A stretch of 64,000 nt of DNA. It comes from Hermodice carunculata (taxonomy: Eukaryota > Annelida > Polychaeta > Eunicida > Amphinomidae). Position numbers and translations under genes: made by a program. The DNA lies in assembly GCA_964020975.1 (NCBI GenBank), contig OZ026612.1, forward strand, positions 52,029,808 to 52,093,807, written 5' to 3'. The notes below the pieces were generated by a model. The model ran no database searches. It saw only the letters and a list, made by a program, of their open reading frames with translations, and was not told the DNA's origin. Positions 1 through 16,167 of this stretch are shown here, piece after piece (within the stretch, counting starts at the first letter, position 1; each line of letters opens with the position of its first letter).

Positions 1-451
1 CAATTACCTTGGCACCGTGACAGCATTAAATGCTTGGCTTTTTAACATCTCAAATTAATGTATATGAAGTTACTCTACCCACCCACGAGTCTTTCATTTT
101 TGTTGTTTCGTGGATTTTTTTTGATGCGATCCTTAAATTAAGTCATGACAAGATAGATCTATAAGTCACACTTAAGTTCCGTTACTTCCATCTGTGACAA
201 TATTATAGAAAAGTTTCTACTTTGTCTTGTTACCTAAATTTTTGCCTTTTCGCATAAAAAATAGTGTTGGCTCTATAAAAACTATTAGATAATAAAAGCT
301 GAAACAACACCTCAGCAGATCTCATTATAAACCATGCTCAACTTGGATGTTAGGCCTTTTTATTATTTCAGCAAATGTTTGTTCCAATTCTCTTTGTCCA
401 CAATATCATGACACAATGCTTTTCCAAAATATTCTTCCCTGGTTGACTTCT

Positions 452-612
452 TTTCATCGCCGTACGTTAGAAATAGAGCAGCCCCTATTCTCACCATTAG
501 ATGAATATAGACCAAATTTTATCATCACCGTACGGTGAAAATAGACAAACACTATTCTCACCGTACGGTGAAAATAGACAAAACGCGATTCTCACAATAC
601 AGTGAAAAAAGT
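452..612. repeat. Short tandem array, about 33-bp unit with internal palindrome
   Basis: About five diverging copies of a unit resembling TTCTCACCGTACGGTGAAAA are present. The two central copies are nearly identical and 33 bp apart, with the 14-base palindrome TCACCGTACGGTGA at 525-538 and 558-571. The outer copies are degenerate. There is no coding content. Confidence 0.7.
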
Positions 613-1149
613 CACTCCGAAAAAGAAAACCTTGCCCCCACACTGTTACCTGCTGAGTGACTTAAAAATTTTGCTACATCATATTTTTCAGGACAAGAAA
701 CAAATACCATTGAAAATTTGGGTGCGACCTAGTCCATGGTCTAACGCTTGCAACTGAACTAGTAAATAGTAAATCGGGGGTGAAATTATGACTAACAGTC
801 TTTTACATACATCAGAAAATTAGAAAGGGGCTAGTTCCGTGCCTGCTTAGCCTCTCGTGCCATCTTTCTATCTGGCTAAATAAAATGTCCCTGGAAAGAA
901 AAAAAACTATACCTATTTTACTGAACCCCCCCCCCCCATGGACAATAAGTCAAGAATGAAAATAGAAACTTCTTATACAACTATGCTTGTGTGTTGTAGG
1001 GTAAGGTGACGCAGGGATAATATCTGGAATGTTTTATATATATTGATGGGCGAATGTTTTATACCTTTACTTATACCTGATACTGTTGCACGTTTCTTTT
1101 TATATGTATATATGTAAAGAGAGAGAGAGAGAAATCTATTTTAATTTTT

Positions 1150-1302
1150 GTGTCTATTTTATCCAGATATGAGTTTTAGGACCACCATGGAAATAAGCTG
1201 TTAAAACTTTCTGGTGCCATCCTAGGTTCTTTTCAACACTAACTGTATGTATTACAGTCCAATGTAATTATATGAACCTGAATAAAATCAATCAATCAAT
1301 CA
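1150..1302 (+). mobile_element. Possible LINE 3' tail ending in an (ATCA)n run
   Basis: The stretch reads like the 3' untranslated end of an L2/CR1-type LINE (CATGGAAATAAGCTG followed by AATAAAATC). It ends in a short ATCA tetranucleotide tail at about 1285-1302. No reverse-transcriptase sequence is attached. The call rests on general resemblance only. Confidence 0.35.
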
Positions 1303-1739
1303 ATGGCTTGCTTGGGTCTGCTAAGGCCTGCTAAGCAGACAAGCCAACAAAGCAAGAACACGAGACTTTCGCTGACATTGGTATTAAGATATGCTCTGAG
1401 AAACCGGTCAGAATATTTATATATATCTAATTTAATGTTGGAGAAATGCCTTGCGCTCCCATAGGACCACAGTGGTTGACATTTGCCAGGCAGGGAAGGA
1501 ACACCCGAGCTGCTGGGTGCAATGGTGGCTTCACGGTGGCAGCGTGTGTGTGCCGCCATGAGTGCCTCGGCCGATCCAGTGGTATGCATTCGTGCATAAT
1601 GTGTTGCCTGACCCCCCGGCGGGCCATGCCGCGGAACACCGGGAGCGGGAGATTATGGTCGGGCCAGTATCTCCCTTTGAAGTCACCACCTATGGTCATC
1701 CCATATCATGAGTGTGTAAACATGTGCGTAAGCTTGTTT

Positions 1740-1962
1740 GCATGCATCTGTGTACACGTATTGTTCAATTGTTGTATCAAGTCTATATTAGTATTTGTAG
1801 TCAAATTTATATCATGCACGGTCATCTCATAGTCATAATATCATGATTTGAATTGTCCTGTGAGTCTTGTATATATTATTGCACGTCTCCGTCTCTGGAG
1901 AACCCCTAAATTAGACAATGTTTGTACTATTGGGCTATCCAGTATAAATAAATACGTTTAAA
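1740..1962 (+). mobile_element. Possible second LINE 3' tail
   Basis: The phrase CTATTGGGCTATCCAG followed by TATAAATAAATA resembles the end of CR1/L2-like LINE 3' UTRs in marine invertebrates. A GC-rich stretch upstream (1446-1700) is open in more than one frame but encodes nothing recognisable. Moderate to low certainty. Confidence 0.4.
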
Positions 1963-2397
1963 CTAACACTAAAATCAAGGAGGGTAGGAGGCTACCCTCC
2001 TTGCTAAAATATACCTCCTGGGGATACACGTGCAAGCATGTGTACGTTAGTGTGTGTGTGTGACAGTGTGGGTTTGTAACACCCTACGATTGGGGACACA
2101 TTTCTGTTCTTTCCAAACTAACTGGGGCTATTTTTCAACCGAGGACTTCTCCACTTCTCTACTATTCTGCATATGAAAGAAGTCACACATATCTGTTATT
2201 TAAACACCATGTTAAAATGGCCCTACTTGGATAATGAGGATTGCCTCTGTTCTGCGGAAAAGAACATTGATTTGTGTCTTTGGTTGGACAGTAAGGAACG
2301 GGAAGTCCCCAGTTAAAAGTGTGTGTCCCCGCTTGATGATGTTCCCAGTTATGTCTTATGAGGTGAAAAACGATGTATCCCCACTAGTTACACGCTA

Positions 2398-2400
<3 letters not shown>

Positions 2401-2433
<33 letters not shown>
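2401..2433. repeat. (GT)n microsatellite
   Basis: About 16 perfect GT dinucleotides, followed shortly by A-rich (2507-2534) and C-rich (2543-2555) runs. Confidence 0.97.
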
Positions 2434-2434
<1 letters not shown>

Positions 2435-2793
2435 TACGATACGATAAGTTTATTGTGTATAGGCCCCGGGCCGATACAACAAAAGAGGAAGAAAAGCAAG
2501 AACAAAAAAAAGAAAAAAAAAAAAAAAAAAAAAACAACAGAACCCCCCCCCCCCCAAAAAAAACAAGAAGCACAGCACATGCTCCGTCAAGATTTTGTAA
2601 TGTTACTTTTTTATGCCTTTCATTGACTGTGGTCAACATTGCTCCTGTATATATAGTCTTGTTAAATAAATGTATAAAGTGTTAATACTTGTGTGTCATT
2701 TATAAAAAAGGACGTGTCAACATATTAAATAGCAACTAAATAATGTAATCAGTTGGAAAATTCAGAGCTGTATACTCGGATTACATAACAGTA

Positions 2794-2794
<1 letters not shown>

Positions 2795-2846
<52 letters not shown>
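2795..2846. repeat. (TG)26 microsatellite
   Basis: 52 bases of perfect TG repeat. Confidence 0.97.
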
Positions 2847-2850
<4 letters not shown>

Positions 2851-3060
2851 TGAGACATCTGCTGCTCATACTTTTCTGAGTTTAAGAGAGAAGCTAATGT
2901 TGGCTTCAATGAAATGAAAAAAAAAATGAAAAGGTGAGTAGCGATCCTCATCATACTCATTATATCGCCCAAATGTGAGAAATATATAACTGTACATGTA
3001 CATGTACGTACAAACTGTATAATATCATGCTGGTATATAGATGTTGTCAACTTCATCCTG

Positions 3061-3250
3061 GCGCAGCTGGGCTCGCGGGCCAAACGGACACGCGTTTATG
3101 CTCGGGGGCAGCCCATGCCCGCACCCGCACCCGCCCGCTCGGGCACCCGCATTAACCCACGGACTGAATCTGTAATTAACCCGCGGGTTGCTCGGGGGCA
3201 ATTGCTGGCCGTGCTCGCAAATTGCTCGCGGGTTGCTCGCGCGCAGAGGT
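3061..3250. repeat. GC-rich repetitive island
   Basis: This is a 190-bp GC-rich block in AT-rich surroundings, built of repeated words such as GCTCGGGGGCA, CGCACCCGC and CGCGGGTTGCTCG. The inverted words CCCGCGGGTT suggest a fold-back repeat. I see no open frame or CpG-island gene. It is probably a GC-rich MITE or other transposon remnant. Confidence 0.5.
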
Positions 3251-4277
3251 TAAGTTACTTTCAGTCGCAACTGTATATGGACTTTAATACATGAGATGCC
3301 GAATAATATTCTCAGTTACCGAAACATTATTCTCCTCAGTGATAAAAGTTTACCGGAACATGGTCGAATATGATATTATAGCAACTAATTATACTTTGAA
3401 TATTCTTTTCCATCTATGCCTATATAGTAAGGTACTTTTTAGGTACATAAGTGCAAATATTTGCAACTTCCAATAACATTGTTTCTATGTAAGCTGGCCA
3501 AACATAATTTCGTTGCATGAGTATCCACTTCCCATTACTCTAAACGACACATTATGAATAGATAAAACCAACGGAATGACATTTTATTTAAATGATCCAA
3601 ACAATAGCCATATTTCCATCCAAGTCCTAGTGGATGGGTGAAAATCCGACCAATTGCAATTCAGTTATTTAATTACCAGTGCCTCCGGCAGTGCCCAGGT
3701 AACAATTTAAACTGATGTCAAAGGAGGTAACGTATAAACGGGGAAAAAACATCTATTTAAAACATGTTTCAATAAATGTCCAAATTACCTAAGGCCTTAC
3801 AAAAATATATGTGTGGTTCCGGTAACCCAACTGACCCTACTGAAAAGGTCCGACCCTAGATACATTTTATGAAACGTTAAAAAAATAGTTTCAAATTGCC
3901 CTTCCCTAATTAAAATTGGTCGAGCCTGGCTGAAAGATTTTATCGAGAAAGTGACCGTCGTGTGCCGTTATTTTTCAGTAAAGTCAACTCAAACACAGCA
4001 TTTTATTTCAACTTGTCTGGAGGGTTAACCTGGGCCGGGGAAACAGTATACCTGCCTAGCTAAGGTTATTTGGTGAAATAGCATAGTGTCGGTTGTCCAG
4101 TAATCATTATTGTAATATTTCGCTAGGTTCCAGGTGTCCGCTCTCTCTGAGTTACCAGGGCAAATGGTCGTTAAAGTATTTTTAAAACATAACTTACTAT
4201 CTACCTTTAATCTGCCCGCTCGGTTGTGTCTGAAGCAGTTATCATCCTTAGTTACAAATCCAAATACGACACGATAC

Positions 4278-4323
4278 CTTGAGCTGGCAAGTCATGCACG
4301 TTGATCAGCGCCATTATGAACAT
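4278..4323 (-). other. Candidate first coding exon or promoter-proximal segment of an unknown minus-strand gene
   Basis: On the minus strand two in-frame ATGs (4323 and 4314) lead into MFIMALINVHDLPAQ, then a plausible donor CAAG|GTATCG. CpGs are denser here than in the surroundings. Plus-strand sequence nearby also has ATG-like starts (ATGGCGCAATG at 4322, ATGGCAGCC at 4540), so this could be a promoter region. No downstream exon could be recognised between 1 and 4270. Treat as a hypothesis. Confidence 0.2.
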
Positions 4324-4724
4324 GGCGCAATGTCTTGTGGGACAGTCGCACAAAAATACATTTGTTTTGTTTATCAAAGTGAATCACAGCCACAGCATAT
4401 ATCATATCATTATTGATGCTCTGAAATATTTGCAAAATATATACTTTTGGTACCATATATTATAACCCCCCCCCCCCCCGATCGTCCCAATGCTATCCTC
4501 ACTTACAAACCATCAGTAGCGGAATCCACAATTTTCAAAATGGCAGCCAATTCCGTGGGTTAGCCCCGATTGGATATTTTGAAGAGGTAGTATCCAAAAT
4601 ATATGTGTGATCAGTGTTAACGGAAGGTTAATTTGTCAAATGAATGTAACGTAAAATAAATAATGGGACTTTTCCAGTGTGAGCATTACCTAAAAATGCA
4701 AATACAATGCCTTGAAATTACCAG

Positions 4725-4961
4725 TTGTTGGCGGCGGTGGGCCCCAGAATAGGAATATTGTATCCGACACTGAAGTCGCTCCCAGGCTATGAATTAAGTA
4801 GCAGCACTGGGCACAGAAGCCAAGAGTCCCCAGGGAGTCAAAGTTGGAGCTTAGTGGAGACGGTTGCCCCGATAGTGGATACAGGTCCGACAGTACCGGC
4901 GGGTTATTATGTAATTGCTAACAATGAAGATCATGATCTTCACCATATCAAACTACAATGA
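4725..4961 (+). CDS. Possible terminal exon of an unrecognised plus-strand gene
   Basis: After an acceptor-like AAATTACCAG the frame stays open for 78 codons (LLAAVGPRIGILYPTL... ending GYYVIANNEDHDLHHIKLQ) and stops with TGA. The segment is more GC-rich than its flanks, Ser/Pro-rich in the middle and hydrophilic at the end. I recognise no family. The only nearby upstream candidate, ATG at 4540 (MAANS), would need a weak donor. It could also be an old repeat. Confidence 0.25.
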   Translation: MLAAVGPRIGILYPTLKSLPGYELSSSTGHRSQESPGSQSWSLVETVAPIVDTGPTVPAGYYVIANNEDHDLHHIKLQ

Positions 4962-5699
4962 TCAAAAGTTACGGTAATTTTTTTAAAAATTATTTTCATG
5001 CATAGGCTACACAGCTCGTTCATTCTGCCAATTATGATTAATGATGGAAACTGGCAATCACAAAAGTATCGGTAATCCGTATCAACAATATCGAATTTAA
5101 TGACCTTCTGTGGAAACAGCACAGCAATATATATTAAGACAGCGACTTGCACGGACTCTTTCACATTGATGCAAAGGTGTGCAGTGATGTTGCATGTTAT
5201 TAATCAGTTATTAGATTTACAAAATCATCCTATTACCCTTCAGTGTCGATAAAGATGCACCCATGCAGCTATTGACCAATAGGATTCGTCGGGGAATAGT
5301 AACACTGTATTACAGAGAAGACTGAAGCCCTTGTGGAAATGAAGGTCTGTGGCCAAAGCCAGCGAACGGTCGAATATGCAGTAAGACACTGCTAGACCTC
5401 ATGTAAACATAATAATACAATGTTATCAGCGTGCTGAGAGCAACGAATGCCTGCAAAACAGGTGTCCCTTCTTCCCCTTCCAGTAAAGCACTTCTAGGTT
5501 TCCTGGAAGGGTCCTGACCAAACCCGACAAGAGCTGATCAGCGAATGCTGCATAATGGGAATGATGCATAAGAATTCCAACTATTAAACTGATCCCTGAT
5601 AGGCAATATTAGAACCATCAAGCGTGTATTCATAGTAGAGAGAGTCATGCAAAATACATGTATTGAGCGCCTTACTGTGCATCCACATGTATTTGAACA

Positions 5700-6220
5700 T
5701 TTCCATTTTTTTCAGTTCCTATTCTTATCTTTATTTTCGACCACCTCTTCAGACACAATTTAATAGACCCTCCCCGGTGTTCCTCTCGTTACGTCAGAGA
5801 AACCACAAGGCATTATCTTCTCGAATGCAACCGTTATTCTCGTGCTCGAGCAACACTAGTTAGTCAGTTACTTAACCACATCAACATCAATAATCTACTA
5901 TATGTCGACCCAGAGAGTGTAAACATTCACTTATTTAGAACAGTCCATGATTTCCTTATTCAGACTAAGCGTTTCTAACTTGTCAGTGTGTTTGTGAAAA
6001 GTTTCATCTCAACTGTTGCATAAATGTATTCTTCTGTGAAACTATTGCATAAATACCATAAGTTAGCATTATTGTATATGACATTATATATAGTGTATAT
6101 ATTATCCACCATCTTGTTGATGAAAGTGTGAAATTAATTTGATGTACACGGAGAGGAGTTCACACAAGTGCCCTGCACTTTTTCTCCAATCCTTTTTCAC
6201 TTGCTGAAATAAAACATGTT
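5700..6220 (+). mobile_element. 5'-truncated LINE (CR1/L2/Jockey-like), ORF2 C-terminal end plus 3' UTR
   Basis: The frame 5751-5978 encodes RHNLIDPPRCSSRYV, RETTRHYLLECNRYSRAR and, before TAA, FRTVHDFLIQTKRF. The frame is also open upstream to about 5706. The Cys-x(n)-ET-x-H-YLL-x-C arrangement and the closing VHDFLIQTKRF are the usual C-terminus after the reverse transcriptase in CR1/L2-type LINEs. Only this end survives. The reverse transcriptase and endonuclease are absent. About 230 bp of AT-rich 3' UTR follows and ends near AAATAAAAC at 6210. Confidence 0.8.
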
Positions 6221-10755
<4,535 letters not shown>

Positions 10756-10759
10756 AAAT

Positions 10760-11560
10760 ATAAAACAACGGGATCATGATGATTCTGTTCTCTGCTGACT
10801 GGAATCTGCAGCTTCTACAAGTGCAGACTTTGCTACCCTATACATGCATTTGACTTTGCGGCTACTCTACATACGCTTTGTATCAGTGCTTACCAGTAGT
10901 TAAACTAAAGTTAACTGCTATCATAATATAAGTCTGACCTTTCAAGGTCACTCTGTCAAAATTAACAATGCCAAAAGAAATCCTATATTTGATAGTAAAT
11001 ATGGGCAAGGATCCATCATTACCAGGATATAAGCCTGTCCAGTACGTTCGACATTCCAATGTCACGATCAAGATTATTAACACTTAGCACATGGGCACAG
11101 ACCATCCTTACCAAAAAATTCATTTTCTGAAATGTATTCCATGACCTTGAAAAATTAATCAAGGGTCATCCATTATGCAATATATCAAAATTCCAACTAA
11201 GACTTTGACCTCCTCAACAATCCCACTAAATTTCATGAAGGTCTATCATACATTAAGGATGCTACAGGAGGGATTTATATAGGGCTATGCCCTCCTTCCC
11301 AATTGTAATTCTCAGAATAAAATATGTTTAAACCAAGGATGCTTCAGCAGTCAAAAGATTTTCACATTTTGACCCATATATTACATAAAACTGTAAGTGG
11401 CGCCACCAATATCCAACTGAACGTAGATAATAAACTACCTTGAAAACTGTGGACTGAATCTCGCTCACAAAGCAAAAAGTTTATGGGCAGATAAATGGAC
11501 AGACAGACAGACATGAGTGACAGCATAAGCTCTGTGACCTGGGTTTAAAAACTTGTTAGA
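10760..11560 (+). mobile_element. Composite repeat of the CTCTGCTGAC / CAGACAGACATGAGTG type
   Basis: It opens with GATCATGATGATTCTG and CTCTGCTGACTGG, and closes with GGACAGACAGACAGACATGA then ATAAGCTCTGTGACC. The same opening phrase recurs at about 25030 and the same closing phrase at about 31300-31345. The interior (TCAAGGTCA, CCATTATGCAATAT) is shared with the element at 30804-31358. It is non-coding and non-autonomous. Confidence 0.6.
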
Positions 11561-11796
11561 GGCACACCTTGGAAAGATCTATGTTCAATTAATACCAATG
11601 CATTCCACAGAACTATTTTGACACAGCCATACCCTACAACCCACCAACAGCAATTTTATTGGTAGCACAAGTTTTGTCCATGTTGTTATTTGGTCCTTTT
11701 CTCAAATGCAAGCCTCTGCTGCAGTTAACGTCTGTAATGCTTTCCACTGTCCGTTGACAATACACAATTTAGTATGCACCGGGTATTGCTGGCATT

Positions 11797-11886
11797 GCAC
11801 CATCTGTGCTTTAAGTGGTGTCACAGGCACCATCTGTGCTTTAAGTGGTGTCACAGGCACCATCTGTGCTTTAAGTGGTGTCACAC
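11797..11886. repeat. Perfect 30-bp tandem repeat, three copies
   Basis: Units begin GCACCATCTGTGCTTTAAGT at 11797, 11827 and 11857 and are identical. The flanks are unique, so the expansion looks recent. Confidence 0.95.
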
Positions 11887-13048
11887 ACAGTACAGTATCG
11901 TTTCACCCCGTCACTGTATCAATATACCTGGCACTGTACTTTGAAATATGAACGTTTACTACCAGGTTATACGTCAGCATGGTTACTCGCTTTAACTGGC
12001 ATCACCTGTTGTATATTGACACTTCTTTACTGTGGTACTGTTGATTTTGTGTCAACATCAATTTCAGAGTTTGAAGTCATTCACAATTGCACAATAATGT
12101 AAGTTGTTATCAGGCACTTCATACTCAATGGAATTGTCTGAGATTTTAGAACCACTTCAAAGAAAATTGAGCTTTTCAACATTGAGCCCTAATTGATTTT
12201 GGCTTGACATCCAAGAACATTTTTGCAGCATCGGGGGGCCGTTATTTCTATTTTCTGTGGTTTCAAAACCATTTTCCCTGACGTTACACAAAATAGATTC
12301 CATTTATATTTTTTTATTTTCATAATTACAAGATTGAGAGGACAAAAAGGAATCCATACATGTATTTTATAAAATTAGATTAGCACTAATCCATTCACAT
12401 GTATCCATTTAGCAGCTTTTCAAAACTTCACAAAATCATGTCTCATATTTGCAATCCTGTATATTTAAATAAAAATATAACTGAACTGATGATGAGGAGT
12501 TATCACAAAGTTGCAGTCACCAGGTAAGTGGTACTTGGTTGTCAACCCTGTGGCAAGCCTCCCAGACTTTGAGTACATTTTAGCAATACTCTGTACACTG
12601 GACATGCATATAACTTTCCACCAAAATTTAATGTTTTTGCCACGTCACTTGCCAACAGTCACAATCAGCTGCCATGATCTGGGATTACGGATGTTAATAA
12701 CATTTGCAGGAATAAAAAAATACATATTGCCCCTAAATGACAACTGCTTCTTATGTTAAGCTCAGCGTGATGCAGAACATGACCATAACTTTAAACAGTA
12801 AATTTTATTCAATTGCTATATTGGTAAGAGCAATGTATTTCACCACTTTCAATACCAGTATCTACAAATACATATAGCTCCTTGTTTTTTTAGTGATACA
12901 GGCCAGACAAGCACTGCACCTAATGTGAATGTCCTGTATTATTTTGCAGTACTCTTGAATTTGCAGATTCAAAAAAGTCATAACCCCACCCCTCACCCCA
13001 ACCCCACCCTCCACCCCCAAAAATAAATAAATAAAACATAGAATAGAA

Positions 13049-13308
13049 TAACTCATTCCATCCCGATAGAAGACCAAGTCAACAGCTTTCCTTGGTGCGC
13101 TCTGGGCACAATACTCTGCCCAGAGTATTGCTAAAATGCACCCAGAGCATGCCAAGGAAAGCTGTTGACCATGGACATATACTTTGGAACGATCTTCCAT
13201 ACAAGTTTCATCCAAAATTTTGAAAATAATCCCTGAATTAGTAAAATACAATTGGCAGATGACCTTTAGATATTAGCAGGAAATGGGTCATTAGGGTGGA
13301 ATGAGTTA
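13049..13308. mobile_element. MITE, TAACTCATTCCA terminal inverted repeats (family B)
   Basis: The left end is TAACTCATTCCATCCC and the right end is GGGTGGAATGAGTTA, imperfect inverted repeats 260 bp apart. Inside lies the hairpin pair CAACAGCTTTCCTTGG (13080-13095) and CCAAGGAAAGCTGTTG (13152-13167), enclosing a smaller fold-back (AATACTCTG/CAGAGTATT). It is non-coding. Confidence 0.8.
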
Positions 13309-14084
13309 AAGGAAATTACAATCATTCCTTCCTGGGTGGCCTCTTAACTGAGTATAAAGTATTCCTAGAGAGCAGGTGGCCTTTCAGTGAAGGTAAAGTT
13401 ACAAATTTCTTCTCCCTCGCACATCATGGGCTACATGCAACACGCCTGGCACTGTATACACAGCCCAATCAAAATACATACTTGGTCTCTCAAACTAGCG
13501 AGGAATAAATGAAAGTAGATATGACCCCTCGTGCATTATTATACCATGATTCCACACAATGTTATACTAAGTAGCACAAATTACAATTAAGTTCCATTGA
13601 TCCTAGTATAGTATTTCACACTGTATTTGACAGTGCCAATTCTACTTTCCACACTACGTGTACGTGCACTTTTCCAGCAACAAGAAAAATTCATACCAAG
13701 CGAGTCAATATACAAAATTATCTTTACGGGCATTTATATAGTTCCTATCCTATACTTTAGAACTTTACATTGAAGTTCCAATAAATTACAAATATAGACT
13801 TTATATTAACTGTTGACAAATAAAATATACATTAAATATATTTATTCTTTCTACTTCAAAACTTACACAAGGCAAATAGTTACCAGAGAGTCAGTCCCAC
13901 ACAGGAAATCAACTTCAAAAAGGGCTGCAAAACAGAGACTGTAGAAGCATTGTCACAACCACGTTCATTTCTGTTTTGACAGTGCATGGAGTGTTCTGTG
14001 AGACTGACACTCAGCTGAAGGCAATGTTGAGGTGACTAAATGAAGTCCGACATATTCATGGACTTCAAATGTATGGAGATATAA

Positions 14085-14086
<2 letters not shown>

Positions 14087-14162
<76 letters not shown>
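14087..14162. repeat. (TA)n microsatellite
   Basis: About 38 TA dinucleotides immediately to the left of a fold-back MITE whose family targets TA-rich sites. Confidence 0.95.
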
Positions 14163-14163
<1 letters not shown>

Positions 14164-14330
14164 CACAGTGGTCCCTGTCTTGATAGGCCACTTCAATGAG
14201 AGGCCATCTGGCTTGAAAGGCCACTTTTGGCAGGTCTCTGCTGCTATCTTTTCCATGTTATTGTACCTCTAATGAGACGCCACTTTTGGGCCTGTCTTTG
14301 GGGTGGCCTCTCAAGACAGGGGCTACTGTA
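14163..14330. mobile_element. Fold-back MITE, ACAGTGGTCC/GGCCACTT type (family F)
   Basis: The ends ACACAGTGGTCCCTGTCTTG and TCAAGACAGGGGCTACTGT are inverted. Internal AGGCCACTT and AGGCCATCT words repeat on both arms, making almost the whole element self-complementary. It lies directly beside the (TA)n tract. Confidence 0.8.
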
Positions 14331-14851
14331 TATGTAAGTAAGGCAAGATGTATGATTATTATATCAAACTGCAGTATCACACATCACTGTAAGCATTCAG
14401 TAGTTGTTAAAATATATCATTAATGCCATCAATATGTACTGATATGCCTGCTTAAATGACCAATTTCTTCAAAAACTAAGACTACTCACCTGTTGGACCA
14501 TGAAAGGTATATAGACATTTCTCATATTTATGTCACAATGAAATAATATCAGGAACAGCTCAAGAAGAAAACAAAAGCTGAAGATGTCATTCAAGTCCTT
14601 TATGTTTTAAAGCATACAAATTGCTAAACATATTTGAAAAAGTTCATTTGTTTGGTAGGAAAAATTATTCCTGGACAGTTAAGTGACACAAGTGGTACAA
14701 GTGCCCTCATCATAGTAGAGGCACAGTTCTGTTGCCTAGCAACTGTGGGGACAAGAGCAGGTCTGCAGTCGATACAGTAAGCAATGAATACCCCTTATAA
14801 GGCAGATATTACCCATGTACAGGACATCATTCTCACTGCCTAACAACCTGA

Positions 14852-15049
14852 AAGCAAGAAGACCATGAGGCTGTCAGACTGACAAAAAGAGATCAGCAAC
14901 TTGAACTTGACCCTGAGAATACACACTGCATTGAAGACTGCACAAAAGAGCTTCTGGGGTACACCAGCCTGGATGGTCTTGACTGGGAAAAGGCACGAGG
15001 GACAAGAAAAACTCAAAGAGTTCTAATACGCAAAATGGTTAAAACCTGA
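14852..15049 (+). pseudogene. Unrecognised coding-like segment, 65 residues
   Basis: A plus-strand frame bounded by TGA codons encodes KQEDHEAVRLTKRDQQLELD, then CIEDCTKELLGYTSLDGLDW and ARGTRKTQRVLIRKMVKT. Composition (charged, Leu-rich, one Trp, no low complexity) looks like real protein, and a pyrimidine-containing acceptor CCTGAAAG precedes it. No start codon, upstream exon or family is recognised. It may be a terminal exon, a retrocopy fragment or part of an old transposon protein. Confidence 0.3.
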
Positions 15050-15403
15050 CTCAAAAAAAAGCAAAAAAACAACAAAAGCAATACAAAATAAACTCAAACA
15101 AAAAAAGACAAAACAAGAGAAAGCTGCGTTGTTAAAGATGACTGGCTGTTGCCATTGACATATCAGGCACCCCTCATAGGGAAAAACCAGCCTCGCCCAT
15201 TAAATGGAGAAGGGAGACATCTTTATCTCCCAAAAACCCCAAAAAGCCAAAGAATCAACAGTAAATGCCCCCAATGAAACTTGTATCAACTGGAAAGATG
15301 GACAAGAAGGTGTCCGGACAAGGGCCAAGTGGTCTTGTGTACAGCACACAAAGAGCCTGGTCCTTGAGATACTAAATAAAAGCTCAAGAGGTTTAATCCT
15401 CAC

Positions 15404-15522
15404 CCCCACAGCATGCATTAAATCATCACTCTTCCTGAGGAGGGGGACAAGAACTTCACTGATTTCTTCACTGTCAGAATGAGCCTCTTTCATTGCTGCC
15501 TTTTTTGGTCCACAAGATGTAT
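15404..15522 (-). other. Candidate internal exon on the minus strand, unrecognised
   Basis: Acceptor-like ACTTTAG and donor GGGG|GTGAGG bound 119 nt. The frame encodes TSCGPKKAAMKEAHSDSEEI then SEVLVPLLRKSDDLMHAVG. It lies 6.7 kb downstream of the DUF547 stop on the same strand. The plus strand is also open here (15204-15482), so one of the two is a shadow. No partner exon was found. Confidence 0.25.
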
Positions 15523-15919
15523 CTAAAGTATCATGGTTACCATAAAGAATAAGTAGGTCAAGAACTTAAACCAATACGGTACTCAGAGCAATACCTATGT
15601 AATTTTCCGAACTGCCAGGTGTCTTCCTCCTGTTCTTGAGAACAGGATACAACATTATGTTCGGCAAACCTGTGGGTGCATGCCCATGTTTAATCACTGA
15701 GTCAAACAAGACAGACAGAAGTGCAGAGAACAGGAAGCATTCACAATATGATCAGAATAACACCCAGTGCCACCACCACGCTTACCTAGCCTCAAAAACT
15801 TTAGAGCTGTTTTGACTTGATTCACTGAAACTTTATATGAAGTATCTTTGCCATTTCCACTAGAGTTCTTCTTTTGTGAGTGTTTCCATTGAATGAGCTG
15901 GTTAATATTTGAATCAAGT

Positions 15920-16167
15920 TTAACCCTTTCAGTGCCAATCTCATCTAAAGTCGATCTACTTAAAGCAGACAAGTCTGAATTATCATTAGGATACCAGATT
16001 CGTTTTCCTTGTAAAAACATCTTTCATTCAAGTACCAGTATGCCTATAGTTCCAGAGAGAATACCCCAGGTCGACAGCTTTTCTTGGCACACATTGGGCA
16101 CATTACGCCTAATGGGCCCGAAGAAAAGCTGTTGACTTAGTCCAAAATTTGGCACTGAAAGGGTTAA
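15920..16167. mobile_element. MITE, TTAACCCTTTCAGTGCCA terminal inverted repeats (family A)
   Basis: The ends are TTAACCCTTTCAGTGCCA and TGGCACTGAAAGGGTTAA, a perfect or near-perfect 17-18 bp inverted pair, 248 bp apart. The internal hairpin GACAGCTTTTCTTGG (16073-16087) and AAGAAAAGCTGTTGAC (16120-16135) is the same core as in other MITE families here. It is non-coding. Confidence 0.88.

Noticed and set aside
1446-1832. 128-codon frame on the plus strand
   Set aside because: It is open on both strands because of GC content and Cys-rich composition. There is no domain and it overlaps a probable LINE tail.
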